A program made the position numbers and the translations under genes. From Coenobita brevimanus (lineage: Eukaryota > Arthropoda > Malacostraca > Decapoda > Coenobitidae): 64,000 bases of DNA. Of the stretch, positions 12,349 through 57,214 are shown in pieces. Under the pieces are notes generated by a model that saw only the letters and a program-made list of their open reading frames with translations, was not told the origin of the DNA and did not search any database. The stretch covers positions 59,670,859-59,734,858 of the forward strand of contig CM064671.1 of NCBI GenBank assembly GCA_032717465.1. The letters are read 5' to 3'. Numbering within the stretch: the first letter of the stretch is position 1; each line of letters begins with the position of its first letter.

Positions 12349-13085
12349 CTATTAGCTGAATGCTCACCGATTTTGGTTCTTGAGTTTTATATTTTGGTTG
12401 CCACTGTCCTTGCATTACTTTTATTCATCTGCACATCATCCACGATTAGGTTCATGGCAATTCCTTGACTGGAAAGCAATCTGAAGGCCATTCTGGTGAG
12501 TTGATGATAGGGTAGTGAGACTGTTTAGTTTGGAATTTACTGTTTTTGATTCATTTATAAATGGGTAAAACAAAAATACTGATGGGGAGGAGGTGGAAGA
12601 AAACACGGGTGAAATAGAGATGAATTTTATTCCCGACCACTTTCGCCTGTTTAATGACGCTCTTTAGACAAGTAGAAGTACGATACTCCACGACTGTTCT
12701 CTTTGCTAGAAATATATTCGCGAGTAATATAAGAATGCTGCATAACTGAGTAAAAGAACTACTTAGTCATCAGAACAGGTTATTAACAAGATATTTTTAT
12801 ATCACTTGGATCAAGAAAAGGGAACTTCAGTCCACAGTCCACCGGTTCCACATTCATATGAGCCTTCACTCACAGCAACAACAGCAATGTGACATAACAC
12901 TAAACATATACAGTATTATTATTTTGTTTAACTTCCAACTCCAAATACAGAATAGTGAAAGAGGTACAGCAGATAGCACAAAAGAGACTTGCAGACTGGT
13001 GCCGAGTTTTGTAGATATCTGTGAGTGTTGTGCCTTGAAAGGAAATGTAGGTGCGAGTAAAGTAAGATCTCTTGATAAGAGAAGG
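12349..13085. other. No feature recognised
   Basis: AT-rich intergenic sequence; nothing recognisable. Confidence 0.45.
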
Positions 13086-13089
13086 CAAC

Positions 13090-13620
13090 TCCCAGTGTGA
13101 TGGTATGATGAATGGATAGAGACTCAAACTGGTCAGAGAGTTTAAATGCCTGTGTGCAGTGACAGAAAAGAGAGGTAAATGTGTGAATAAAGTGGAAAGT
13201 AGTTGCACAGAGAAAAAAACTGGTTATTGCTATGAAGTCCTTGATACGAAGCAGATGTTTGAGTATGACGCTGCACGAGGCTTGTAGACGGGAGTTTTAG
13301 TGCCTACTATAACATACGGGCGCAAAACTATGGTGTGCCATGAAAATGAAAAGAAGCAGTAAGAGCAGAGGAGATGGGAATGTTAACGATTGTTTGTGGA
13401 ATGCAAAGAGTGGATAGGATATGGAATCATGTGATTCAGGCATCATGCGGAGTTAGGAAGTCTGTGGATGCCACAGTTGAGGAGAGTGTGCTTAGGTAGG
13501 CCGGGCATGTAGAGGAACTAGGTGTGAGTTCAGGGGTGAAAAGGTTATATGTAAGTTAATTTGAAGGTGGGAGATGTGCTAGGCCTAGAAGAAAGTAGAA
13601 AAATATGGTAAATGAGTTTG
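13090..13620 (+). pseudogene. Heavily decayed LINE 3' fragment
   Basis: Patches match the C-terminal order of the LINE at 5190-6497: FKCLCAVTEKRGKCVNKVES near 13140, VLVPTITYGRKT near 13295, MLTIVCGMQRVDRIWNHVIQ near 13380 and ASCGVRKSVDATVEESVLR near 13440. Stops and frameshifts lie between all patches. The endonuclease and palm domains are missing. Confidence 0.6.
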
Positions 13621-13894
13621 TGAGAGAAAGGAGGGTATAGGAGATAACGAGACTAGGGAACTGACAAACGACCGAACTGACTGGATGAATTTTTGCAGAA
13701 GAGTGTATGATCAGGGTCTGGCAACCCTTGTTGACTTGACCGTCTTTGGACTGACTCTGTCAAGTAGGTATGTGTGAAGCTATGTGCAGAAAGTTTTTCA
13801 CCCTTCAGGCAGATCCAGGATTGCGGGGGATGAAATAGTGTGTGAATGGGAGTATGGCTCATTCAGTTGGGCAAACATCAGTTAGTATCTCATG

Positions 13895-13895
<1 letters not shown>

Positions 13896-13957
<62 letters not shown>
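13896..13957. repeat. (TA)n microsatellite
   Basis: About 30 TA units; the Ile-Tyr-rich reading frame here is an artefact of the repeat. Confidence 0.95.
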
Positions 13958-13959
<2 letters not shown>

Positions 13960-14576
13960 TTGCTAGCTCTCTAGACCCAACGTCACCCCACCTTGGGTTG
14001 GGAAAGGTCCGTGTGATGTTGAGGATGAGGACGAGGAGGAGAAGGAACGACCATCACTATTGTCAGCCAGTGTTTGCCTCATTAAGTACAGCTGAATTTG
14101 CCAGCTATTTCTCAACAAAAAATCTGATTTCTCTGAACCTAGCCAAAACCAAGCCTATAAACCTTTGTGTATCCTTTGTTTTATATCGATCATCCCCTGA
14201 CTTTCATAGAGTTGTCTTTTCCCAATTATACCCCAATGTGTTCTCTCTTTGTCTTGCTACCTCTTCCTCATAATCAATCGATGCCATTTGATTATTCATT
14301 TACCATATGTTCTGTGGACATCACATTAACATTACATCCTCTAACATGGACGAAAAGTAGTTCATATATAAGTTTAGAAATTTACCTGAGTTTGGAACAT
14401 AATTTTTCTTCAGTCTAAGCTGGCCTGAAGAGCATTAGTCATATCATTATTGTGTTGCCCCGTCTTGCCAAACATTCATTGTGAAAACATTTATGTATCT
14501 CTGAACAGGACTGAATTATGGAGAACATCTACTTCCCGTATCTTCAGATGCTGGAAAGGATTAGGTAACCTTAAAT

Positions 14577-14742
14577 AACCTGGCTGCTGGAGAGGAACGC
14601 CTACCTATGGTGGCACCAATAAGAACGTGTGACTTCGCTAACCAGTTATACAAATGTATAACCTGGCTGCTGGAGAGGAACGCCTACCTATGGTGGCACC
14701 AAGAATAACGTGTGACTTCGCTAACCAGTTATACAAATGTCC
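14577..14742 (+). repeat. 83-bp tandem duplication
   Basis: Two nearly identical 83-bp units (TGGCTGCTGGAGAGGAACGC ... CTAACCAGTTATACAAATGT) start at about 14581 and 14664. The few differences suggest a recent duplication. Confidence 0.9.
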
Positions 14743-14999
14743 CTTAATGAAGGCAACATCTTCATTCAACTCGAAAACTTTATCCTAATAAGAATAAAAT
14801 CGCTTATCAGAGGCAGAGGGAATGGCAGAAACGTCATTGATTTAAGATTACAGCAATGCTGTAGGAGGGAAACAAATTAAACAAGAAGAGGCATTCATAA
14901 AGTGACCCGAACAATCGGTCCAAATGACTGTCAACACAATCAGTAGACACCTGTCATTCTTGTGTATACTAATGAAAAAAAAAACATGATGTAATCATG

Positions 15000-15540
15000 T
15001 TGATCTACTGTTCATAGCATGATTAATTACCAGGCCTCGAAACTGATAGGTAGCGTGCTTATACGCAACAAGTACCCACTGATCGTAGAGACGGGCATTT
15101 AAGTTGACCTTAAGGCCATGTCTGGTGCCCTTGACCTGTGACTGATTGCTCTCAGAATCGAATGTTGTCACTCTTTCCTGGCCCTCAACATATCCACCAT
15201 ATTTGCCTAAAATCGGATCAAAATTATTTAACCTTACCATGTGTCCTTGACCTTTGACCTGTATTCTGCATGAACAATAATTGCATTCTTGGGTAGCTTT
15301 AACCTATTGTACCAAGTATGATCCTAATCGAATGAAACCTATTTGAGCTGGCTGGCTAATCTTTTGACCCCGGTCTGTGTCCTTTACCTTTGTCCCAGTG
15401 TTGTCAAAATTGAATTACTTCACCTTTCCCTGCACGTTAGCAGGTCCACCAAGTTTGACCAAATTGGATTGATACTGTTTGACCTGACCTCGCCCTTGAC
15501 CTATGACCTATGACCTTTTCAGCCCTCAAATTAATTTTCT
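15000..15540 (+). repeat. TGACC-rich dispersed repeat, block 3
   Basis: Diverged units carry TTGACCTGTGACTGATTGCTC, TGTCCTTGACCTTTGACCTG and AAGTTTGACCAAATTGGATT. TGACCTTTGACCT at 15248-15260 is a perfect direct repeat of the nuclear-receptor half-site with 1-bp spacing. TGACCTATGACCTATGACCT at 15498-15517 has three half-sites in a row. The 81-residue minus-strand frame here is repeat sequence. Confidence 0.65.
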
Positions 15541-15544
15541 CTCA

Positions 15545-16510
15545 TCTGATGGTCCTAAATCAGTACGCAAAATTCAGTTTACTTTTATTTAATAGTTTCT
15601 GTTTTTCCAACCATGCTTACAGAGAGACAGACCGAAAGACAAACAACCCCAAATACATTCAAGCTTTCGTGCGTGGGTTCAGTAAGTAAGGAACATATCC
15701 CATTAATATTTATTACCACCAAACTTCCTACCTTTTCCATAATATTCACCAGTTCCGCTAAGACCTCAGTGACACGGTCCTCTCCCTCTCCTAGTACAAT
15801 CAGCATGCAGATCATAACATTAACGTTGGAATATAACTTCTGGTAACCTAGTCCTAAAGACTGCGAATAATGATGGAATTCTTGATACTTAAGATTTGAT
15901 AGGATGATCTAAAAAAAATAAGAGAGAAAAAAAGAAAGAAAAGACATAAAAAATGCATCTGTCCTTTTTTTCTTCAGTAAGTTCCAAATTTTCACTCTGC
16001 AATTATATTTTCAGCAGACGGAGAGCCACAGATGTACACTATTTGTATTTTTACAGTTTATTTAATTGTCCTTAACTAAGCATTTCATTAATCGCTGGAA
16101 ATGGTTAGGTATTTTTAGTCCATTATTGTTCCAACTTCCTGATTATAATCAACAATGGAAAGTCACTTCATTCTTAAGGAAAAAGATGGTTATATCCCTA
16201 TTCTCCATTAACTGGCTAAGCTTAAACACCTTCAAACCTGATGTACTTTTGTACTCTATTCTTGCTACCTCCAGCCGATTGTATAAATTGGAAGATATCC
16301 CTGGCGGTGAAGAAGGAAATGAAGATCGTATCCAAGCCTTCCAGTTTGAAAAGCCTCCCTTGAACAGGAAAGTCATCTAAACTTTACACAAGTAAAATGA
16401 AAACTACGTCAACGGACCGAAAAAAATTAAGTCTTTTAGCGATAGCAAAACATATAAATATATAAATAAAATTAACAAATATATATATTATATGTCAAGG
16501 CTGGAGAGGT
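15545..16510. other. No gene recognised
   Basis: AT-rich; it contains a frame of 104 residues at 16066-16380 that I cannot assign. It shows no codon or motif signal and is partly mirrored on the other strand. Probably non-coding. Confidence 0.45.
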
Positions 16511-16514
16511 ATGC

Positions 16515-16728
16515 TCTCTTTGGTTAATGAAGTCCCCTAACACCTTTTTCTAAGCGATTCCTTATTTTTGCTTATTACAACTTACTGTCCTATATTGTGT
16601 TATATAAAGCTTTCTAACATCGCCATACTCTGAATAAATAACGAACAGACGTATAATAACCTGCCATATCCAAAAATACATTGCTACGGAAAAGATGTTC
16701 TTCCCTAACTGCCGAGAATATGGGCCCA
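16515..16728. mobile_element. Palindromic MITE family P, copy 2
   Basis: Left: TTGGTTAATGAAGTCCCCTA, ACACCTTTTTCTAAGCGAT. Interior: ACTCTGAATAAATAACGAAC, GCCATATCCAAAAATA. Right: inverse of the left, ending CCGAGAATATGGGCC. It lies about 60 bp beyond the IR stop codon, so it may fall in the 3' UTR. Confidence 0.8.
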
Positions 16729-16787
16729 AGACGATGACGGAGTGAAGATGTGGACAAGCTTGAGGTGGCTTGAAAGTTTATCCGATA

Positions 16788-51178
<34,391 letters not shown>

Positions 51179-51184
51179 TATTAA

Positions 51185-51536
51185 CTGTAATGGGAAAAAA
51201 TCGTTAGTTGCGTTCATGTAATGGGATGACAAACTGGATTTATTTCCTTTACAACTTTCTTTTCCAAGCCCATGCTTCAGAGACACATCCGAATGTATTA
51301 GAGGTAGAAATTAATTTAATATCCAAATACCAGGTCACCAGAAGTGTTGTGTGTGTTGCCTTCGTGGCCATCAACATCACCAGCAGGCTTCTTGATGCTG
51401 TTGTCTTCATCATAGGTATGCGGAGGGGGAGGAGAGTTGTAAGTGTAATTTTTTTTCCTACCAAATGTTAAAATATTATTCAGCTGTTGGTTTTATTCTT
51501 ATCCGATAATCCCAGTACCCACATATAAAACAAAGC
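51185..51536 (-). promoter_or_regulatory. Presumed IR 5' region
   Basis: This is the only unique sequence between the IR start codon and the Harbinger element. It ends on the gene side with a strong acceptor-like run (TTTTTTCCCATTACAG) 6 nt before the ATG, so part may be a 5' UTR intron. A minus-strand frame (MMKTTASRSLLVMLMATKAT) resembles a leader peptide and may be an upstream coding exon. No clear TATA box was identified. Confidence 0.4.
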
Positions 51537-51739
51537 TTAAGAGGCTTTCACAGATTTAGATGTCGGACGAAGAATCATTGTGAGCTGCTACTCTTGAGAC
51601 ACACTGCACCCTACTCCTGACAATTACTCCATAGTGCTACGGACTCCCGGCACTGTCTCGGGACTCCTCGTGCACTCCTGATGTTTTGACATGTTCATTA
51701 TTTTTCGAGAACCGCTACGATTTTTTTTTTTTAACTCCT

Positions 51740-52040
51740 ATCGCTTACCGAAGGCGTTCGTGACTATTCTTAGCGACTCATAGCTACTCTCAACGGATTC
51801 TTGTATCAAAAAACCTTCGCGATTTGCTAAGAATCGTTGTAACTAAGAGTAGCTAGGAGTTGCAAGGAGTTGGTAAGAGTAGCAACGAGTCTTCCAAGAG
51901 TAGGCAGAAGTTTCACAGGAGTGCTCAAAAGTTTCTTTCGTTTCATCCACGAGTTACGAAGAGTAGCTAAGAATTATCTATGAGTCGCTACGAATATGCC
52001 AAGTGCATGGTAAAAGTGTAGTAGGAGTCACTGCGAGTCT
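51740..52040. repeat. Subterminal GAGTAGCTA repeats, left side
   Basis: AGTAGCTAGGAGT, AAGAGTAGCAACGAGTC, AGAGTAGCTAAGAATT and the inverse CATAGCTACTCTC are packed in about 300 bp, partly as a hairpin around 51810. Matching motifs occur at 54785-54862 and 55630-55740 on the other side of the element. Confidence 0.7.
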
Positions 52041-52110
52041 GCTGGGCGTCGGTGACCGTTGGTTTTGAGGTGCGGGTATGAAAAAAAAAAAAAAAAGTGG
52101 CGCCCCTGAT

Positions 52111-52445
52111 TTTTTTTTGTGTGTGTCCTACTCTGGGCATAGGCTTCACAGCCTGCTATCAAGGCCCAGCAGTCCTACTACATACCATACACCCCTACAT
52201 GTCACCACTTCGGCACTAACACCCACCGTCCATATTGAATACATCCTAGGGCTGTCTCATACAGAACTGGTGTATTGGTGTTAGCGGGGGTATTTTTACG
52301 ACACGTCAGCGGGTCTTCTGGTAGATCAATAAAGCCTGATTTAATGAAATTCAAATCTTTAAACTGTTCTCTGCCCAGCAAAGATTTGAACCTGGGTCCG
52401 TTGGACTGCAGGCCACCTCTCTACCGACTGAGCCACCGCCTCCCC
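52111..52445 (-). repeat. tRNA-headed SINE family 2, copy 1 (in transposase)
   Basis: On the minus strand it begins GGGGAGGCGGTGGCTCAGTC with box A (TGGCTCAGTCGGTAGAG) and box B (GGTTCAAATC). It ends in GAAGCCTATGCCCAGAGTAG and an A-rich tail. It cuts the HARBI1-like frame right after LDGKHTA. Confidence 0.88.
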
Positions 52446-54281
52446 GACTGCAGTATGCTTGCCGTCCAAGGCACCGCCTGCATGGTGAAAATTCCATTTG
52501 TTGAAGAAAAGGGAAGCCATCTCTTTCCACTGTTCTGGAGTTGTGGGGCAGGCCAGGACATCCTTCAGGTACTCTACAGTGATGGCCTCCAAGGTCTCGG
52601 GAATGATAAGTGAGATGGTATTGTGGGCCATTCTGAAGCCATATGAAAGGGTTTTGTAACTATCTCCAGTCGCCAGGCAAAGCTGGAAATAGCGCCGCTA
52701 CTATTTTAATAGCCATGGTGGTAACGCCATTACTTTTCTTAACCTGTAGCGGCACTGACAGCGCTGCTACTTTTTCCCCATACTCACGCGTTACCGCGCT
52801 CCTTGCTGCTCACGCGACGAATACAGGTCCCGAGTCGGTGAGTACATACAGATATGCCGACAGTTTGGTTGTATTTATTAATGAAAAATAATACTTTCGT
52901 CATTTCTGTCAATTACTGATGTTTATTCTACATTACATTAGTAATTTATTAATTATTATTTATTTGTAATGTTCAGTAATTAGACAGGAATTTGCTAGTT
53001 AATTATCGATCATTTATATTAAGTAACTGGCAGCTTGGCGAGCAGCACGGGGACGGAGTGCGAGCCACACTAGCCAGTCTCAGTTTATTCTGCCGTGGTC
53101 AGCAGACTGTGATTTTTCGAAATTTCGTTGCACATCAATTAATATAATGAAACCTGACCCCTGTACTGACCAGAATATTGAACTTGCAACTTGCGCCTTC
53201 ACACACACACACCCACACACACCTCTATCCCCGTCACCAACTCCCGCTCTTTCCCTCACTCTCTCTTTCAGACTAATTCTTACTCACTACGTTATTACTT
53301 CGTAACAGTATGGTACTTTCAGTTTAAAGTAATGGATAAAACATTGCTATTGTATAAATAGCCTTTAAAAGAAAGCCCCAGTTCATTTTTACTTTCGTTT
53401 TCGTACATATCTTAAATAGGTATCATTGAAAATATAATAAATCTATATAATATGTATCAATGGTATGCCACATTCTTTTGCCTTTTATTTACGTATGTTA
53501 CTTTCCGTAGGTATACTAGGTAACAATGTAAAAGAACATTTGTTACATTATACAGTAAATAGCTTTTTCCTGTACCTTCGGCTCTAAGCTTCATTAAAGT
53601 GACACCGACATGTATAGGATTTTTTTTTTTTTTTTCAATATAAGTATATACTGACATTACTGGTACACAACATAACCACTCAGAGTGACTAATATCAAAA
53701 CAGTATATAGTGTATTGCTATATCACAGATTTTTGTTAACCTTTCCTTTGTGTACCTTTTTCTTACCTAAAGTAGCGGGAGCGGGAGCAGGAGCGCCGCT
53801 ACATTTCGTATCAAGTAGCGAAACTAGTAACGCCATTACTTTTTCGAGCTAGTAACGGGAATGGGAGAGTCGCTACTTTTAATAGTAGCGTTCCCAGCAC
53901 TGTCGCCAGGTAGCGTAGAGTGATGGCCACCCTCAACCCAGGTGACAATGACTTCCTCCAGAAGGTGTCCTGCTTCTCGAAACGGGAACCAATCCTTTCC
54001 AGCGGTTCCATGAACATGTTGTCATCCACTCGAAGAAAATTCCTGAAGCTATGGGACTCACCTAATTTCAAGTCTTTGATAAGTTTCTCGTACTGGTCGT
54101 ACATAGGACGTCGTAGCAGCCATAACCTGCTCCTTTTCATCTTTCCAAGTAACAGCCTACATATTGCCACATTGATGTCGGCCGCTTCACATGCCAGATC
54201 CACCTGCTGCTTCAGTAGTTTCGATTCGCAGGCACCTCCGGCCATGGTAGTTGAGGATACATAGGTCTCTGCTGAATGCAA
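52446..54281 (-). pseudogene. HARBI1-like (PIF/Harbinger) transposase, split
   Basis: The N-terminal part (54281-53903) reads LWLLRRPMYDQYEKLIKDLK, HSFRNFLRVDDNMFMEPLER and SLSPGLRVAITLRYLAT. After removing the 1,225-bp hAT insert the frame resumes GDSYKTLSYGFRMAHNTISL, CPTTPEQWKEMASLFFNKWN and FHHAGGALDGKHTA. ALDGKH holds the first catalytic Asp of the DDE nuclease. The remaining catalytic residues are lost beyond the SINE. Two starts are possible, 54281 and 54245 (MAGGACESK). Domesticated HARBI1 genes exist, but the TIRs and breaks show this one is a transposon copy. Confidence 0.9.
52678..53902. mobile_element. hAT MITE, 1,225 bp, perfect 8-bp target duplication
   Basis: It is flanked by TCGCCAGG at 52670-52677 and 53903-53910. 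The ends are CAAAGCTGGAAATAGCG (left) and CAGTGCTGGGAACGC (right, minus strand), followed by related inner sequence (CTACTATT...; GTAATGGCGTTAC on both sides). No transposase frame is seen inside. A short AC array lies at 53201-53220. It interrupts the HARBI1-like coding region after LRYLA. Confidence 0.93.
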
Positions 54282-54345
54282 GCTCTCTGTTGAAAGAGTA
54301 GTACACCTGCATCACATCCTCATCCTTTATATATATATATATATT

Positions 54346-54681
54346 TATGTGTCCGACTCTGGGCAAAGGCTTAGGGCCTATATCTCGGGGGCAGTAGCCT
54401 ATCCCAAGGCCCAGTAGTCCTCCTACACCTCCACATGTCACCACTTCGGCGCTAACACCCACCGTCCATATTGAATACATGCTAGGGCTGTCTCATACAG
54501 GACTGGTGTATTGGTATTAGCGGGGGTACTTTTACGACATGTCGGCGGGTCATCTGGTAGATCAGTAAAGTCTGTTTTCATGAAATTCAAATCCTCAAAC
54601 TGTTCCCTGCCCCAGCCGGGATTCGAACCTGGGTCCATCAGGACTGCAGGCCGCCTCTCTACCGATTCAGCCACCGCCTCC

Positions 54682-54683
<2 letters not shown>
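54346..54683 (-). repeat. tRNA-headed SINE family 2, copy 2
   Basis: The minus-strand head is GGGGAGGCGGTGGCTGAATC, with box A (TGGCTGAATCGGTAGAG) and a perfect box B (GGTTCGAATCC). It ends CTTTGCCCAGAGTCGGACAC before a TA-rich tail. Its head adjoins a TA array. Confidence 0.9.

Positions 54684-54739
<56 letters not shown>
54684..54739. repeat. (TA)n microsatellite
   Basis: About 28 TA units directly upstream (minus sense) of the SINE head. Confidence 0.95.
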
Positions 54740-54742
<3 letters not shown>

Positions 54743-54868
54743 CTCCCGACACACGTGACAGACTCGCATCAATTTCTTGATGGTCGTAGCGCACTCATAG
54801 CTACTCTAGCGGAGGTCTTAGCTACTCCTAGCTACTCTTAGCTACTCATGGCTAGTCGTAGACCTTTA

Positions 54869-55609
54869 AGTGGGTATCACACGGGGACCCGTGAACAATT
54901 TGTGCAGGACAAAACGGACGTCCAAACTGAGGTTGGACGTCCATACCCTATCACACGGTGGACGTCGACGGCCACCTTCTTCTTTATCGAGTTCATCCCA
55001 CGCGACTGGGAGGTCACTTCCAACTCCCTAGCAGACGACGTGTTTATCAGCAACAACAATGGACGTGAACCAGATTGTGACTTTTGCAATGGGTGCTGCA
55101 GTCCTAACCCTGCAGGATGAGGAAGAAGCCTCTGCAAGAAGACAAAGGAGGGGGAGAAGGAGGGCATTGTGGATGAGAGAATGGCTCCCATCGAGTGAAG
55201 AAAGCAGCCAGTATAGAAATCTGCACCGTAGTGCTTTCTTCCCGAGTATGCCCTTCGAACGTGCCCGGGCCTCTCTTGGAAACAATCAATCCACATTCCA
55301 TCATATTTACCACATTTTGGTATATATTAAAAGTTTCTATGACAAACAGAAATATTAAAAGTACAAAGTTTACTGACGGTTTTGAATTAATCATAATATA
55401 TTACCTCAACTGACTACAGAGTTCAAGATAGTAGAGGACACACACTACGTGTAAACTCCATAGAGAAGAAGGAGACCACCAAGTCGTGGACGCCCACGAA
55501 TGGGTCAGGCGGCCTTCCTCCCGTGGACGTCCATGACCCTCCCGCGGGGGCAAGTTTGGACGTCCATGGCCAGTTTGGACGTCCACGAGTCTCCCCTGTG
55601 ATAGCCCCT
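54869..55609 (+). mobile_element. Small PIF/Harbinger element nested in the larger one
   Basis: 741 bp with inverted ends AGTGGGTATCACACGGGGA and AGGGGCTATCACAGGGGA and TTA on each side (54866-54868, 55610-55612). Five GGACGTCC palindromes cluster near the ends (two left, three right). A plus-strand frame from 55059 (MDVNQIVTFAMGAAVLTLQD, then RRALWMREWLPS) resembles the N-terminus of a HARBI1-like transposase. The element is therefore an internally deleted derivative. Confidence 0.88.
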
Positions 55610-56066
55610 TTACGGTCCATTTGCTTTGGCAATGCGTAATGACTCTTAGCTACTCATAGCGCCGCCCTAAGGAATTCGTAGCAGTGCGTAAGCTATGCGT
55701 AGCTACTTGTAGCGCCTACCTGGCGCACTCCTAGACTGTTAATTCTTGGCCAAATTGACAAGTATCCGCGAGGAGTTTGAATTCTTGGTGGCTCTTCCTC
55801 CGACTCCTAAATCTGTGAAAGCCCCTTTAGCCCATTTCGGTTCCTGTAACTCACTCAGGCTCAGTATAATCGGTTGGCAATGGCAGGAAAACAATAATAT
55901 ACTGTAGTTGTTGCGACAGCAGTATTAACACTCTCAGGCTCCAGTGACATTCTACGGTAAATGAATCGCCGGGTATCAGCTGGAACAGAATACTAGAGTT
56001 CTCCTGACATTGGATAACTGAATGTACTGGGAAAACCGTGCATGGCATGTGAGTTTTGTTTAGCAT

Positions 56067-56280
56067 CCCTATTCTCTTAAGGGGACTCCCTAACACCTTT
56101 TCCCAAGTTATGCTTATTTGGATATGGCTGATTAATATCCCTTTGAACGTTATTTTCATTGAGTATGGTGAGGTTTGAGGGGTTTATTTAACAGAATACG
56201 ACACTAAGGTGTAATGAGCAAAATAAATTGCTTAGGAAAATGCATTACGGAACTTCCTCAACCGACGAGATTGCCGGTCG
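56067..56280. mobile_element. Palindromic MITE family P, copy 4
   Basis: CCCTATTCTCTTAAGGGGAC, TCCCTAACACCTTTTCCC at the left and GCTTAGGAAAATGCATTACG ... CTCAACCGACGAGA at the right. The interior (GGATATGGCTGATTAATATC) is inverted relative to copies 1-3. Confidence 0.75.
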
Positions 56281-56284
56281 AGGA

Positions 56285-57167
56285 AGGTGGCACTCCTATT
56301 GAATGTGTTTGGCATAAACCAGGCAGTGATATTAAGAGTCACTTCTGGAGTTTTTCTCTTTGCATCTCCGTGAAAACAATCCCCAGGATGGTAGGCTTCA
56401 CGGGGGAGTTACGAACTTACTAAGAATTTTATGGTAACCATGGTGATAATGCTCATATCAGTGGTTAGTGTTCTCTGCTTGATAACATCACTGTCAAAAG
56501 TGAACTGGGGAAGTTGATACAGCGAAGTGAAGGAAGCAGACCCTTCCACCAGTCTTGGCAGTGGATTCGACTTATCTAATACCCTCAATACGGTTACATT
56601 TCTTCTTTTATCAGTTACTGATTCTAGACGATATTTTTCAGCTTACGAGAGACCATGTTATTGAAGCAGTTAGTGATGGCTATATTTAACTCGTCCTGTT
56701 TACTCATTATATGCTTTATATTTCCTTGTGACGGTATGAACAATAGCCAGTACTAACAGGGGTAACCTGCGTGGCCCGGATAAAACCATATGATCGTAAA
56801 TACAGGCATTGCCTGGCATCCTGAATGGCCACTTCCCCGTGGAACAAGAACCCCGCGGTTCCATTTAACGCACTGAACATAATATGTTCTTCCTTGGGCC
56901 CATTTCTCCAGGGATATTGGTCTCCATAGACCCACTCCCATTGACCCATTTTCCCACTACCCATCCACCCACCAACCCTGCCCACCCACCTCGTCCACCC
57001 TGTCCACCTTACCAACCCTCCACCCATCCGACACTTTGTAACTAATAATTATATGCCTGTAGAAGTAAAGAACTCGACAGTAAATGATACCATGTTTCCA
57101 CCACGTTAACATAAATATTTCTAATTAGTTTTAATCATGGCCATCAGTGGTGCCACTTTTGTAACTG

Positions 57168-57170
<3 letters not shown>
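56285..57170. other. No gene recognised; C-rich patch
   Basis: A CCCACC/CCATCC-rich low-complexity patch lies at 56940-57030 and produces a Gly/Trp-rich frame on the minus strand that is not a gene. Confidence 0.5.

Positions 57171-57211
<41 letters not shown>
57171..57211. repeat. (TA)n microsatellite
   Basis: About 20 TA units. Confidence 0.95.

Positions 57212-57214
<3 letters not shown>

Larger units (their letters stand above)
51540..55826 (-). mobile_element. PIF/Harbinger DNA transposon, 4.3 kb, with nested insertions
   Basis: The ends are inverted repeats AGAGGCTTTCACAGATTTAG (left) and AGGGGCTTTCACAGATTTAG (right, minus strand), matching at 19 of 20. Both are flanked by TTA (51537-51539, 55827-55829), the usual PIF/Harbinger target duplication. 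It carries a HARBI1-like transposase on the minus strand, split by a hAT MITE and a SINE, plus a second SINE and a smaller Harbinger element. Many TAGCTACTC/GAGTAGCTA motifs lie near both ends. Confidence 0.92.

Noticed and set aside
16066..16380. 104-residue frame downstream of the IR gene
   Set aside because: No similarity, no splice or start context, and a comparable frame on the opposite strand.
52446..54281. Domesticated HARBI1 host gene
   Set aside because: It is inside an element with Harbinger ends, and is split by a hAT MITE and a SINE.
56716..57027. Gly/Trp-rich minus-strand frame of 103 residues
   Set aside because: It comes from CCCACC low-complexity DNA with no motif or splice context.
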